Shown: positions 18,418 to 27,519, numbered from the stretch's first letter. The stretch: 64,000 nt of DNA from Hyunsoonleella flava (GCF_004310325.1 NZ_SIRT01000006.1:124001-188000), one strand, 5' to 3'. Notes: generated by a model from the sequence alone, not told the origin. Numbers and translations: made by a program.

Positions 18418-20142
18418 ATGAAAAATTTAATAAAATATATTGTAGTTATGTCGGTCTTTACAGGCATAATTAGCTGTGATACTATCTTAGAGCCTATTGA
18501 TGAGAATAGATTGGACTTTGAGTTTATTAGTACTGATCCTGCATCTGCTGAAGGCATATTATTAAATGGCTATTCACGCTTGGTAAATCAGTTCTCATTT
18601 AATGAAGCTGCTACAGATGACGCCGTAAATAACCAGTTAGATAATAATTTTAAGCGTATGGCACTGGGAGAGCTAAATGCACAGTTTAACCCAGCTTCGC
18701 GATGGAATAATTACGAGAGTGTATTATGGGTAAACAAATTTTTGGAAGTTATTGAAGCTGGTGAGATTAAATGGTCTCAAGATGAAGAAATAAACGAAAT
18801 GTTCTATTTGCGTATGGAAGGAGAGGCTCTAGCATTAAGAGGGTTACACCATTATTATGCGCTGCAAGCTCATGCGGGTATTGGTACATCTGGAGAACTT
18901 TTAGGAGTACCGTATATAACTGAGTTTATAGAGGCTGACGGTAATTTTAATAGACCTCGTTTATCTTTCGAGGCTACCGTACAAGCTATCATGGCTGATT
19001 TTGATGCTGCACTTACACTATTGCCAACAGATTATGGATTAAGTGAAGGAGATGTAGACCCATGGTATGCAGGTTTTGATTATAATAAATACGAAGTAGT
19101 TAATGGTTCTCCATATAACTTAAGAATTTCTGGTAGAATAGTAAGAGCGTTGAAAGCGCGTTTAGCACTTTTAGCAGCTAGCCCATCATTCTTAAACGAT
19201 CAAGGGTATTACGATATGGCTGCGACGGATGCAAGTGAATTGTTAAATGATATAGGAGGTGTCTCAGGTTTGCCATCTAACGGTGTTGATTATTTTACAA
19301 CTTATGGTACAAATACCACTGATGAAATGATTTGGAGAGGTAACATACCTAATGGTACAAGCTCAGGTATTGAAAGACGTATGTTTCCACCATCTGTAAA
19401 CGGAAATGGAGAAATAAATCCTACACAAAATTTTGTAGATGCATTTCCTATGCAAAGCGGTTTTCCAGCAACACAAGCTAATGGTTATGACCCACAAAAC
19501 CCATATGCAAATAGAGATCCTAGATTAGATAAATTTGTTGTGCTTAATGGTACCTCTTTTGGAGGTGGAACTATCAATACTGGTGTTGGTGGTGGAATAG
19601 ATAGATTAGATTCTATTCCGGAATTTTCTACCAAAACGGGCTATTATCTTAAAAAAACATTACATCCAGATGTGAGATTAAATGATGACGGCTCTTCAGT
19701 TGGTCAAAGAACCTACAATGTATATTTTAGATATACTGAATTGTTTTTAATCTTTGCTGAAGCTGCCAACGAAATTGGTGGACCAGACCAGCAAATAAAT
19801 GGCATATCACCTAGAGATGTCATTGCTGCTATACGTCAGAGAGCAGGAATTGATCAACCTGACAGCTATCTGGCATCCATTACAACTAGAGATGCAATGC
19901 GAGAGCTTATTAGAAATGAACGACGTATTGAGCTTAGTTTTGAAGGACACAGATTTTGGGATATGAGACGATGGGGACTACCTTTAAACGAAGCAGCTCA
20001 GGGCTATTTCTTTAATGGATCTAACTATATTAGCATACCATCTGTTGAGATAAGAAATTATCCTTCATTTGCTACATATATGCCGATTCCTAATAACGAA
20101 ACCTTAAGGTTTCCGGAACTGGAACAAAACGCCGGATGGTAA
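18418..20142 (+). CDS. SusD/RagB-family surface glycan-binding lipoprotein
   Basis: 574 aa. Lipobox Cys20 (GIISCDTI). Core helices contain 'EALALRGLHHYYALQAHAG'. The C-terminal signature 'NERRIELSFEGHRFWDMRRWG' and the terminal 'PELEQNAGW' are typical. Second SusD of the operon, pairing with the divergent SusC before it. Standard size. Confidence 0.95.
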   Translation: MKNLIKYIVVMSVFTGIISCDTILEPIDENRLDFEFISTDPASAEGILLNGYSRLVNQFSFNEAATDDAVNNQLDNNFKRMALGELNAQFNPASRWNNYESVLWVNKFLEVIEAGEIKWSQDEEINEMFYLRMEGEALALRGLHHYYALQAHAGIGTSGELLGVPYITEFIEADGNFNRPRLSFEATVQAIMADFDAALTLLPTDYGLSEGDVDPWYAGFDYNKYEVVNGSPYNLRISGRIVRALKARLALLAASPSFLNDQGYYDMAATDASELLNDIGGVSGLPSNGVDYFTTYGTNTTDEMIWRGNIPNGTSSGIERRMFPPSVNGNGEINPTQNFVDAFPMQSGFPATQANGYDPQNPYANRDPRLDKFVVLNGTSFGGGTINTGVGGGIDRLDSIPEFSTKTGYYLKKTLHPDVRLNDDGSSVGQRTYNVYFRYTELFLIFAEAANEIGGPDQQINGISPRDVIAAIRQRAGIDQPDSYLASITTRDAMRELIRNERRIELSFEGHRFWDMRRWGLPLNEAAQGYFFNGSNYISIPSVEIRNYPSFATYMPIPNNETLRFPELEQNAGW

Positions 20143-20177
20143 AAGCATAATTTTAAAAGAATTAAAAAATATTTAAC

Positions 20178-21314
20178 ATGAAAATAAAATTAGTTGTAGT
20201 TTTCGCAGTGCTTTTAAGCATTATGGCTTGTGAAAATCAAGATAATATAGTTGAGGACTTTGGGTCAACCTCGGTATTCTTTCCTTATCAAAGGCCTGCT
20301 AGGACTTTGGTCTTAGGTGAGTACGACTTAGGTTTTAACGATAATGACAACAATGGTCGATTTGAAATAGGCGTTGTGATGTCAGGAGTTTTTGAAAACC
20401 AAATAGATAGAAGAGTACACTTTGAATTAGCACCAGACTTAATTAATGCAACAGCTCTCGGGGTAGATTCTGTAAATGTAAAAGTACTACCTTCCTCTTA
20501 TTATACAATAGAACAACAAAGCCCAGTAACAATTCCAGCAGGTTCTATAAATGGTCGTATACCAATCCAATTGGAAGATGCATTTTTTAATGATACACTT
20601 TCTTTTGCTCCTGAAAATGAGACACATTATGTGATTCCTTTAAGAATAACAGATTATGAGGAGTTAGATTCCTTATTAACAGGTGTACCTATTGTAGATA
20701 ACCCAGTTAAAATATTAGACGATAATTGGAATCCAGCTCCTAAAGATTACACATTATTTGGTATTAAGTTTATGAATCAATATCAAGGGGTCTATTTACG
20801 TCGCGGTGCGGATAAGATTGTAGGAACCTCAGAAAAAGTTACTATTGCAACAGGTGCAACAGAAACAAGTAATATTGATACGACTACTGTTTACAGAGCA
20901 GAATTTGTAGAACAAGATGAAGTTGTTCCTGTGTTTACGTCTGGAAGGAATAGCGCTACAGTAAAAAATCGTGTTAGAAGGGGGCTTATTCCAAGTGATG
21001 ATAATGTCACTTTAAATTTGGCAATTGATTCTAATGGTAGTATTACGGTAACAAATGTTGAAGGAGATAAATTTACCGTAACAGGAACAGGAAGCTGGGT
21101 AGTAGACGGAGATGAATGGGGTGGAGAAAAACGTAATGTTATTTATTTAGAGTATCAGTATAGTGATGTTCAAGTTGTACAGGAAGTTCGTTTTGGTTCG
21201 GTAATCTCTGAAACTACAGTTGATTTAATGCACACCGTTAATGATACATTAGTAATTAGAAACAGAGATGTGAGATTCGAACAGTTTGATATAGAACTGA
21301 CAGTCAACCCATAA
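20178..21314 (+). CDS. DUF1735-like surface glycan-binding lipoprotein
   Basis: 378 aa with lipobox Cys18 (IMACEN). The N-terminal half resembles the BT_3987-like domain (DUF1735, PF08522): an Ig-type fold with 'ALGVDSVNVKVLPSSYYTI' and 'SPVTIPAGSINGRIPIQLED'. The C-terminal half is a separate beta-rich domain, possibly DUF5627-type. Such proteins usually follow SusCD and act as accessory surface glycan-binding proteins. Last gene of the five-gene operon, with a strong terminator 40 bp downstream. The ligand is unknown. Confidence 0.75.
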   Translation: MKIKLVVVFAVLLSIMACENQDNIVEDFGSTSVFFPYQRPARTLVLGEYDLGFNDNDNNGRFEIGVVMSGVFENQIDRRVHFELAPDLINATALGVDSVNVKVLPSSYYTIEQQSPVTIPAGSINGRIPIQLEDAFFNDTLSFAPENETHYVIPLRITDYEELDSLLTGVPIVDNPVKILDDNWNPAPKDYTLFGIKFMNQYQGVYLRRGADKIVGTSEKVTIATGATETSNIDTTTVYRAEFVEQDEVVPVFTSGRNSATVKNRVRRGLIPSDDNVTLNLAIDSNGSITVTNVEGDKFTVTGTGSWVVDGDEWGGEKRNVIYLEYQYSDVQVVQEVRFGSVISETTVDLMHTVNDTLVIRNRDVRFEQFDIELTVNP

Positions 21315-21354
21315 AATATTATTTGCTAAGAATAAATTAAGCATTAATTAAAAG

Positions 21355-21386
21355 AAAAAGCAGGAATGGTTGTTCCTGCTTTTTTT
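21355..21386 (+). terminator. Intrinsic terminator of the double SusCD operon
   Basis: Perfect 8-bp stem AGCAGGAA (21359-21366) and TTCCTGCT (21373-21380) with a 6-base loop, an A-rich 5' side and a run of Ts after it. Confidence 0.88.
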
Positions 21387-21619
21387 ATGCCAAAAAGTTG
21401 TTAGAATTAGAATAGAGAGAGTCAAAACTACTTTATAGATGATGTATGCGCTAAATCATACTCACAGTTGGGAGTTATTTAACTGCTTTTTTAATTTCAA
21501 AATAGCTCCTTTATCCATACCGCAATTAATGAGCCTTATTCTCGAACTTTTACTATTGGATGGATTTTTAGATGCAGGATTAATCAATGTAAAAGAATAA
21601 CTTTTATTAAACATAATTT
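21387..21619. other. Intergenic stretch with one doubtful small minus-strand ORF
   Basis: Part of the only gene-free gap over 300 bp (21315-21789). Between the terminator and operator site D the only coding hint is a 50-codon minus-strand frame (21462-21614, ATG at 21614, ending NNSQL). It contains 'SSRIRLINCGMDKGAILKLK', which looks protein-like. It has no recognised family and could be a gene remnant. No RNA gene seen. Confidence 0.3.
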
Positions 21620-21664
21620 CAGGATAGAACAGGATAGATAAAGTTTTTCAATTTTATACTTTTA
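21620..21664 (+). promoter_or_regulatory. Perfect tandem CAGGATAG operator and -7 box upstream of the DUF1080/oxidoreductase operon (site D)
   Basis: Two identical copies of CAGGATAG at 21620-21627 and 21630-21637, the best site in the window. TACTTTTA (21657-21664) follows after exactly 19 bp. The same octamer at the same distance occurs at site E. Confidence 0.75.
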
Positions 21665-21721
21665 GTCAAAAGTTAGTTTGATATTATAAAATAAGTTTAT
21701 TAAGTGTTTGAGTTAGTCAAT

Positions 21722-21768
21722 GCTTTCCATCATATATTTTAGTTTTGTTATGATGGAAAGCTTTTTTA
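21722..21768 (+). terminator. Terminator-type hairpin in the leader of the DUF1080 operon (candidate attenuator)
   Basis: Perfect 12-bp inverted repeat GCTTTCCATCAT (21722-21733) and ATGATGGAAAGC (21750-21761), 16-base loop, then TTTTTTAATTTT. It lies downstream of the site D promoter (-7 box ends at 21664) and only 22 bp before the ATG at 21790, so transcripts from that promoter must pass it. This favours attenuation or a short leader RNA over simple termination of an upstream gene, which already has its own terminator at 21355. Confidence 0.7.
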
Positions 21769-21789
21769 ATTTTAGTAAAAAATCATACC

Positions 21790-23193
21790 ATGAAATTCTT
21801 GTATTCAAATGTATTATTGTTGGTTTCATTAGTTCTTATTACCATTACACAGTCGTGTAACAAAAAAGGTGACGTTGCGCCTTGGGTAGATTTAATTCCA
21901 AATCAAGGGCTAGAAGGCTGGAATATTAAAGGAGGTAATGCAACCTACGAAAATTTAGATGGCGTTATCATAGGTACAACAAAGCTTGATACACCGAATA
22001 CATTTTTAACTACTGATTCCATTTATGGCGATTTCATTTTTGAAATTGATTTTAAAGTGGATTCTACAATGAATTCGGGCATTCAGATACGCAGTAATAG
22101 TTTGCCATACTATAGAGATGGTATGGTTCATGGCTATCAAGTAGAGATCGATCCATCCAAACGTGCATGGAGCGGAGGGATTTATGATGAAAAAAGACGC
22201 AAATGGTTGAATCCACTTAAAGATAATCCTGAAGCGCAAAAGGCTTTTAAACAGAATGAATGGAATCATTACAGGGTTGAAGCCATAGCAGATACCATTA
22301 AAACTTGGATAAATGGTGTACCAGCCTCCTATTTAGTTGATGATAAAACAGCAACAGGATTTATTGGTTTGCAAGTACATTCTATTGGTAATAGAAAAGA
22401 GAAATTGGGTAAGACGGTGATGTGGAAAAATGCCAAAATTTTAACTGAAAATTTAGAACAGTACACCACTAAATCTCCATTAGAGCCAATAATTACAAAA
22501 AACCAACTTACATTCAACGAGAAAAGATCGGGTTGGAAAATGCTGTGGGATGGTGAGACAACAAAAGGTTGGCGAGGAGCAAGACTGGATCAATTTCCCG
22601 AGACTGGTTGGGTAATTGAAAACGGTGAGCTCATTGTTTTGGCATCCGGTGGTGGAGAATCTGAAGCTGGTGGAGATATCGTAACAACACAGGACTATAG
22701 TAATTTTGAGCTTCAAGTAGATTTTAAACTCACACCGGGAGCAAACAGTGGTATAAAATATTATGTAGATACTGAAATTAATAAAGGTCCAGGTTCTTCA
22801 ATTGGACTAGAATATCAAATTTTGGATGATGATCTTCACGCTGATGCTAAGTTGGGGTCGCATGAGGGTAGCAGAACGGTCTGTTCACTTTATGATTTAA
22901 TAAAAGCAGACCCTCAAAAACCGGTCAATCCAATAGGAGAGTGGAATACAGCTTATATAAAGTCTGTGAACAATCATGTAGAGCATTGGATAAACGATGT
23001 TAAGGTTTTGGAGTATGAACGTGGTAGCGATGCATTTTTAAAATTAGTTTCAGAAAGTAAATATGCCAAATGGCCAAATTTTGGATTGTTGGAAAAAGGG
23101 CAAATTCTACTGCAGGACCATGGTGATAGAGTAGCATTCAGAAACATAAAAATTAAAGTTCATAAGCCTAAAAAGAATAGTAATGGAAAATAA
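21790..23193 (+). CDS. Double DUF1080 (3-keto-disaccharide hydrolase-like) lipoprotein
   Basis: 467 aa. Lipobox Cys23 (ITQSC). Two tandem concanavalin-like DUF1080 domains (PF06439): about 30-218 with 'EIDFKVDSTMNSGIQIRS' and about 242-460 with 'LQVDFKLTPGANSGIKYY'. Both keep the NSGI motif and the 'W.NG..L..Y' type end. DUF1080 proteins have been linked to cleavage of 3-keto-glycosides formed by Gfo/Idh/MocA oxidoreductases. Two such oxidoreductases follow directly; the first overlaps this gene by 11 bp, which implies translational coupling. The glycoside substrate is not readable from the sequence. Confidence 0.85.
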   Translation: MKFLYSNVLLLVSLVLITITQSCNKKGDVAPWVDLIPNQGLEGWNIKGGNATYENLDGVIIGTTKLDTPNTFLTTDSIYGDFIFEIDFKVDSTMNSGIQIRSNSLPYYRDGMVHGYQVEIDPSKRAWSGGIYDEKRRKWLNPLKDNPEAQKAFKQNEWNHYRVEAIADTIKTWINGVPASYLVDDKTATGFIGLQVHSIGNRKEKLGKTVMWKNAKILTENLEQYTTKSPLEPIITKNQLTFNEKRSGWKMLWDGETTKGWRGARLDQFPETGWVIENGELIVLASGGGESEAGGDIVTTQDYSNFELQVDFKLTPGANSGIKYYVDTEINKGPGSSIGLEYQILDDDLHADAKLGSHEGSRTVCSLYDLIKADPQKPVNPIGEWNTAYIKSVNNHVEHWINDVKVLEYERGSDAFLKLVSESKYAKWPNFGLLEKGQILLQDHGDRVAFRNIKIKVHKPKKNSNGK

Positions 23194-24526
23194 GAGAAGA
23201 AATTTCATAAAAAAAACTGCTTTAGCAGGTGTTGGTGTTAGTTTAGCTGGGGGTGTAAACGCTATGACAGCAAAAAGCTATTCAAATATTATTGGTGCAA
23301 ACGACCGAATTAATGTAGCAATACAAGGGCTCGGGAGGAGATATGGGGCATTTATTCCTGCAATAGCTTCAAAAGACAATAATGTCAGATTGAAATATTT
23401 GTGTGATGTTCTTCCTAGCCAGATGAGTAAGGCAGTAACTAAGGTTGGAGAAAAAATTGATTATAAGATTGCATTAGAAGCTGATATTAGAAAAATACTA
23501 GACGATAAAGATATCGATGCTATTTTTATGGCAACACCAGATCATTGGCATACTCCCGGTGCTATAATGGCGATGAAAGCAGGTAAGCATGTTTATTTAG
23601 AAAAACCATGTAGTCATAATCCACGTGAAAATGAATTGGTTGTTGAGGCACAAAAGAAGTTCAACAAAGTTGTGCAAATGGGCAATCAACAACGATCCTC
23701 TCCCCAGAGTATTGAAATAATTAACGAAATTCATAATGGTATTATTGGTGAGGCATATAAAGCCATTGCTTTTTATACGAACAGAAGAGGGAAAGTGCCA
23801 CACCCTGTTAAATCTGCTCCTCCAGAAGGTTTAGATTGGGAGTTGTTTCAAGGGCCTGCACCACGAAAAGATTATATGCATGATACTTGGAATTACAACT
23901 GGCATTGGTATGGATGGGACTACGGTACTGCCGAAATGGGTAATAATGCAACTCATGAACTAGATATTGCACGTTGGGCATTGGACGTGAAATACCCTGA
24001 ATATGTTGACGTCATTGCCGGAAAACATCAGTTTGTAGATGATGGATGGGAAATGTATGATACCATGGGAGCCACGTATAAATTTGGCGGTAATAAAACA
24101 ATTCAATGGGATGGCAGTAGTAGAAACGGTTACTCTAAGTATGGTAGAGGTAGGGGAACTCTAATTTATGGATCAAAAGGCTCTGTAATGGTAGATAGAG
24201 GAGGTTACGAGTTGTATGACCTTAAGGGTAAACTTATCAAAGAAAATAAATCCGGCGGTAAAGAAGGAGGAGTTGCACTGGGCGGTGGCGGAAATTTATC
24301 AACACGACACGCCGTTAATTTTTTCAATACTATAAGAGGTAAAGAAGAGCTTACCTCGCCTATTGACGTAGGAGCCATGTCTCAAATGTTAACACATTAT
24401 GCAAATATCTCTTACAGAATAAATAAAGGTTTTGATGTAGATGAGCATTCTGGAAGGATATTTGATAGAGAGGCTATGAAACTCTGGTCCAGAACTTATG
24501 AACCAGGTTGGGAACCTAAATTATAA
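23183..24526 (+). CDS. Tat-exported Gfo/Idh/MocA-family oxidoreductase
   Basis: 447 aa. Twin-arginine signal (Arg5-Arg6, KRRNFIKK) and hydrophobic segment, so the folded, cofactor-loaded enzyme would be exported to the periplasm. The Rossmann domain begins about residue 42 with a glycine-rich turn (Gly49, Gly51). 'DAIFMATPDHWH' and the catalytic-lysine motif Glu140-Lys141-Pro142 (YLEKPCSH) follow. The C-terminal domain (about 160-447) is the alpha/beta substrate half with 'EMGNNATHELDIARWAL'. Overlaps the DUF1080 gene by 11 bp. Likely oxidises a sugar, often at C3, for the DUF1080 partner; that function is inferred. Confidence 0.9.
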   Translation: MENKRRNFIKKTALAGVGVSLAGGVNAMTAKSYSNIIGANDRINVAIQGLGRRYGAFIPAIASKDNNVRLKYLCDVLPSQMSKAVTKVGEKIDYKIALEADIRKILDDKDIDAIFMATPDHWHTPGAIMAMKAGKHVYLEKPCSHNPRENELVVEAQKKFNKVVQMGNQQRSSPQSIEIINEIHNGIIGEAYKAIAFYTNRRGKVPHPVKSAPPEGLDWELFQGPAPRKDYMHDTWNYNWHWYGWDYGTAEMGNNATHELDIARWALDVKYPEYVDVIAGKHQFVDDGWEMYDTMGATYKFGGNKTIQWDGSSRNGYSKYGRGRGTLIYGSKGSVMVDRGGYELYDLKGKLIKENKSGGKEGGVALGGGGNLSTRHAVNFFNTIRGKEELTSPIDVGAMSQMLTHYANISYRINKGFDVDEHSGRIFDREAMKLWSRTYEPGWEPKL

Positions 24527-24529
24527 CAA

Positions 24530-25723
24530 TTGAAACGACGATCTTTTATAACAAAAACTGGGCTGGCAACTATAGGTGTTGCCAGTGCAAGTTATCAGTA
24601 TGCCAATCCACTATCTATTTTAGGGGCCAATAGTACCATTAATATTGGTATTATCGGTGCAGGAGATAGAGGCGGAGGTCTTGGTTCTATAGCTAAAAGT
24701 ATCGAAGGCATAAAAGTTATTGGTTTATGTGATATTTTGCCTTTCAGATTAGAAAAAGGGTTAGCTAAGGTGGATTCCAATTCAAAAGGATATGCTGATT
24801 ATCGCAAACTTTTGGATAATAAAGATATTGATGCCGTAATAGTAGCAACCCCCTTCAATTTACATTCAAAAATTGCAATTGATGCGCTAGATGCAGGTAA
24901 ACATGTGTATTGCGAAAAAACAATGGCAAAAGGATATGACGGTATTAGGGCTTTGGTGAAAAAAACAGAAAACTCAAATCACATTTTTCAAACTGGACAT
25001 CAATACCATAGTTCAAGGTTATATACACATGTAGTAGATTTAATTAAGAATGGAAAGGTTGGCAAAATTACAGCCTTTGAATGTCAATGGAATAGGCATG
25101 GTAATTGGAGGCGCCCTGTTCCCGATCCTAAATTTGAAAAAGCTATCAACTGGCGGATGTATCGAGAATTTTCTGGTGGGCTGCTTGCAGAATTATGTTC
25201 ACATCAAATTGATTTCGCTAATTGGGTGTTGGAGGAAACACCAGAGAAAGTAACAGGTTTTGGAGGTGTTAATTACTGGAAAGATGGAAGGGAAACCTAC
25301 GACAACATCCACTTGATTTATAGTTATGCAAGTGGTGTAAAGGCATCATTTTCCTGTTTGACTAGCAACGCCAAAGACGGCTATCAAATAAAGGTAATAG
25401 GAGATAAGGGTACTATTATAATTGATACAAAGCATGCATGGTTTTACCCTGAAGGCAAGAAAAAAAACAGAGTAATTAAGGACGTAGATGGCGTTAGTGG
25501 AGCAACGGCAATGTGGGATGCTGAAAAAGGTATGCGCATTAATGTTGAACACTTAGATCCAAGCAAGCAAGCATTGTTAGATTTTAAAACTGCAATTCTG
25601 GATAATACAAACCCAGTATCAAATGTAATTACAGGAGCTAAAGCATCTATATGTGTTCAAATGGGATTAGATGCTATGTACAATAATAAAATTGTAGGGT
25701 GGAATAATACAATATTAGGTTAA
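24530..25723 (+). CDS. Second Tat-exported Gfo/Idh/MocA-family oxidoreductase (TTG start)
   Basis: 397 aa. The start is TTG at 24530, chosen because it restores a full twin-arginine signal (Arg3-Arg4, RRSFITK) directly at the N-terminus; no ATG fits. Rossmann motif GIIGAGDRGGG at about 40-50 and 'DAVIVATPFNLH' near 101. The catalytic Lys130 sits in Glu-Lys-Thr (YCEKTMAK) rather than the usual Glu-Lys-Pro. 'LLAELCSHQIDFANWVL' marks the C-terminal domain. It follows the first oxidoreductase after 3 bp. The two share only family-level similarity, so they may act on different positions, sugars or directions. Confidence 0.9.
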   Translation: MKRRSFITKTGLATIGVASASYQYANPLSILGANSTINIGIIGAGDRGGGLGSIAKSIEGIKVIGLCDILPFRLEKGLAKVDSNSKGYADYRKLLDNKDIDAVIVATPFNLHSKIAIDALDAGKHVYCEKTMAKGYDGIRALVKKTENSNHIFQTGHQYHSSRLYTHVVDLIKNGKVGKITAFECQWNRHGNWRRPVPDPKFEKAINWRMYREFSGGLLAELCSHQIDFANWVLEETPEKVTGFGGVNYWKDGRETYDNIHLIYSYASGVKASFSCLTSNAKDGYQIKVIGDKGTIIIDTKHAWFYPEGKKKNRVIKDVDGVSGATAMWDAEKGMRINVEHLDPSKQALLDFKTAILDNTNPVSNVITGAKASICVQMGLDAMYNNKIVGWNNTILG

Positions 25724-25728
25724 GAATA

Positions 25729-27147
25729 ATGCCTAACATCAGATTAGTTTTTCTATTTTTTATCCTTTGCACTTTGTCTATACAAGGTCAAATCGAACTG
25801 CCTGCATTCTTTGGAGATTATATGGTGTTACAACAAAATGAAGAGGTTTCAATTTGGGGTAAAGACATTCCGGGTACCACGATAGAAATACGTTCAAGTT
25901 GGGGAACTACCGCAAAAACTACAACAAATTCAAAAGGGTTTTGGTCAACAACCATTAAAACGGCAAAGGCATCTTTTCAACCTCAAAGTTTATCTATTAC
26001 AGGAAGTAATACCAAAGAACTCAATGATATACTTTTAGGAGAAGTTTGGTTCTGTTCAGGGCAATCTAATATGGAAATGCCATTAAAAGGACTTAGAAAA
26101 TCAAAGGTTTTAAACGCCAGTAACTATCTTGAAATAGCGAATAACAAAAATATCCGATTGTTTAACAATGCAAGAACAGCAAGTGTTTCTCCAAGTTTTG
26201 ATGTCAATGGAAAATGGCAAGAATCAAATAAGGAATCAGCTTTTTCCTTTAGCGCGATTGGCTACATTTTTGGCACAAAGCTCTATCAAAACCTAAATGT
26301 ACCTATCGGTATTATCGAATCTTCTTGGGGCGGTACGAGAATTGAAAGTTGGATTCCTAAAGAAAAGTTGCTGAAATATAAAAACATCAAGTTTTTTGAC
26401 AATTTGCCTAAAGAACAAAACAAACAGAAAAAGCCTTCATTTTTATATAATGCTATGGTTTATCCATTTCAAAATTTTAACATAAAGGGAGTGTTGTGGT
26501 ATCAGGGCGAGTCCAATAGAAGTGAGCCTGAACCCTATTATAACTATATGAACGATTTAATCACGTCATGGCGAAGTCAGTGGAAAAATAAAAATCTTCC
26601 GTTTTATTTTGTGCAAATTGCACCATACGATTATACAAAACATAGAACATCTCCAGGCATAAAGGCAAATATGATTAGGGAAGCCCAATTGAAAATAGCT
26701 CAGGACATTAAAAACGCTGAAATAGTGGTAACTACCGATGCAGGAGATTGTGAAGATATTCACCCTTCTAAAAAAGAAATAATAGCAAAGCGCTTAAGCA
26801 ATATAGCGCTCTCGGAGCAATATGGTTTTAAAGACATCATTTACAGAAGCCCTGAGTTCAAAAATATTTCAATTGCAAATGATCAAGTCACTTTGAAATT
26901 TAAATTTCATAAAAATGATTTTTTCATTCAAAATAATAATATATCAGGATTTGCTATAGTATCTTCAGATAGGGTGTTCTATCCAGCAGAAGCGCGATTA
27001 AGTAAGGACAAAAAAAGTATTATACTTTATAGTGATAACGTTAAAAAACCTGTTGCCGTAAGATATGGTTTTGAGGACTGTTTTGAAAATACACTTAATA
27101 CAAACTCTGGTTTGCCAATTTCTGTTTTTAGAACAGATAATTGGTAA
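25729..27147 (+). CDS. Sialate O-acetylesterase-type carbohydrate esterase (SASA/SGNH)
   Basis: 472 aa with a signal peptide cleaved near SIQG-Q, so periplasmic or secreted. The N-terminal beta domain (about 22-100) starts 'LPAFFGDYMVLQQNEEV' as in SIAE proteins. The SGNH core has nucleophile Ser113 in CSGQSNM, the 'GVLWYQGESN' block near 254-263 and Asp343-x-His345 in CEDIHP, completing the triad. Bacterial homologues in polysaccharide loci generally deacetylate glycans other than sialic acid. It starts 5 bp after the second oxidoreductase. No sialic acid genes are present, so an acetylated plant or algal glycan is the more likely substrate. Confidence 0.87.
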   Translation: MPNIRLVFLFFILCTLSIQGQIELPAFFGDYMVLQQNEEVSIWGKDIPGTTIEIRSSWGTTAKTTTNSKGFWSTTIKTAKASFQPQSLSITGSNTKELNDILLGEVWFCSGQSNMEMPLKGLRKSKVLNASNYLEIANNKNIRLFNNARTASVSPSFDVNGKWQESNKESAFSFSAIGYIFGTKLYQNLNVPIGIIESSWGGTRIESWIPKEKLLKYKNIKFFDNLPKEQNKQKKPSFLYNAMVYPFQNFNIKGVLWYQGESNRSEPEPYYNYMNDLITSWRSQWKNKNLPFYFVQIAPYDYTKHRTSPGIKANMIREAQLKIAQDIKNAEIVVTTDAGDCEDIHPSKKEIIAKRLSNIALSEQYGFKDIIYRSPEFKNISIANDQVTLKFKFHKNDFFIQNNNISGFAIVSSDRVFYPAEARLSKDKKSIILYSDNVKKPVAVRYGFEDCFENTLNTNSGLPISVFRTDNW

Positions 27148-27178
27148 GTTTTAGAATTGGTTCATTAAATGGTAGTTT

Positions 27179-27432
27179 ATGATTGCTTTAAGAAGAGCAA
27201 ATATTTTTTTTGTATTAATCTGTGCGATGTCAATATTGACATGCAAAAATTCAAAATCCAATCCTAATAAAAACGTTTTAAGTAGTTCTTCTAATACCCT
27301 GAAAATCGTAAAATTTGGTAATCCAATAGTGAAAGATGTTGGAATGGCAGATCCTCATATTCGCATTTTTAACGGAAAACCAATGCACTTAAAGATTTTA
27401 CCGTAAATTTTTCAAGTTTAAAGACAAGATAG
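27179..27432 (+). pseudogene. GH43-type gene reduced by internal deletion and frameshift
   Basis: The intact N-terminus encodes a lipoprotein signal (ILTCKN) and the start of a GH43 blade, 'DVGMADPHIRIFNGK', matching 'QGLNDPHIHIFND' of the GH43 at 47463 and including the catalytic-base Asp. The reading then stops at 27404-27406. One frame over, from 27385, the codons give 'ALKDFTVNFSSLK' before TAG at 27430-27432, which resembles the C-terminus of the 47463 protein (GIKDKSFTLNRFQFK). This is most simply an internal deletion that joined head and tail out of frame. No catalytic activity is possible. Confidence 0.65.
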
Positions 27433-27519
27433 ATATATGTCTCGTTCTTAAACCTTAAGATGCGGGATTAATAGTTTTAGATTGGTTAAGTTTTATGTAA
27501 AAAAATGCTTGTTTCATTT

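Noticed and set aside
20178-21314. Possible enzyme function for the DUF1735-like lipoprotein
   Set aside because: No catalytic motif is visible; its position after SusCD fits a glycan-binding role better.
21462-21614. 50-codon minus-strand ORF opposite site D
   Set aside because: Protein-like residues but no family, no visible promoter and no conserved neighbour. Listed only inside the intergenic entry, not as a gene.
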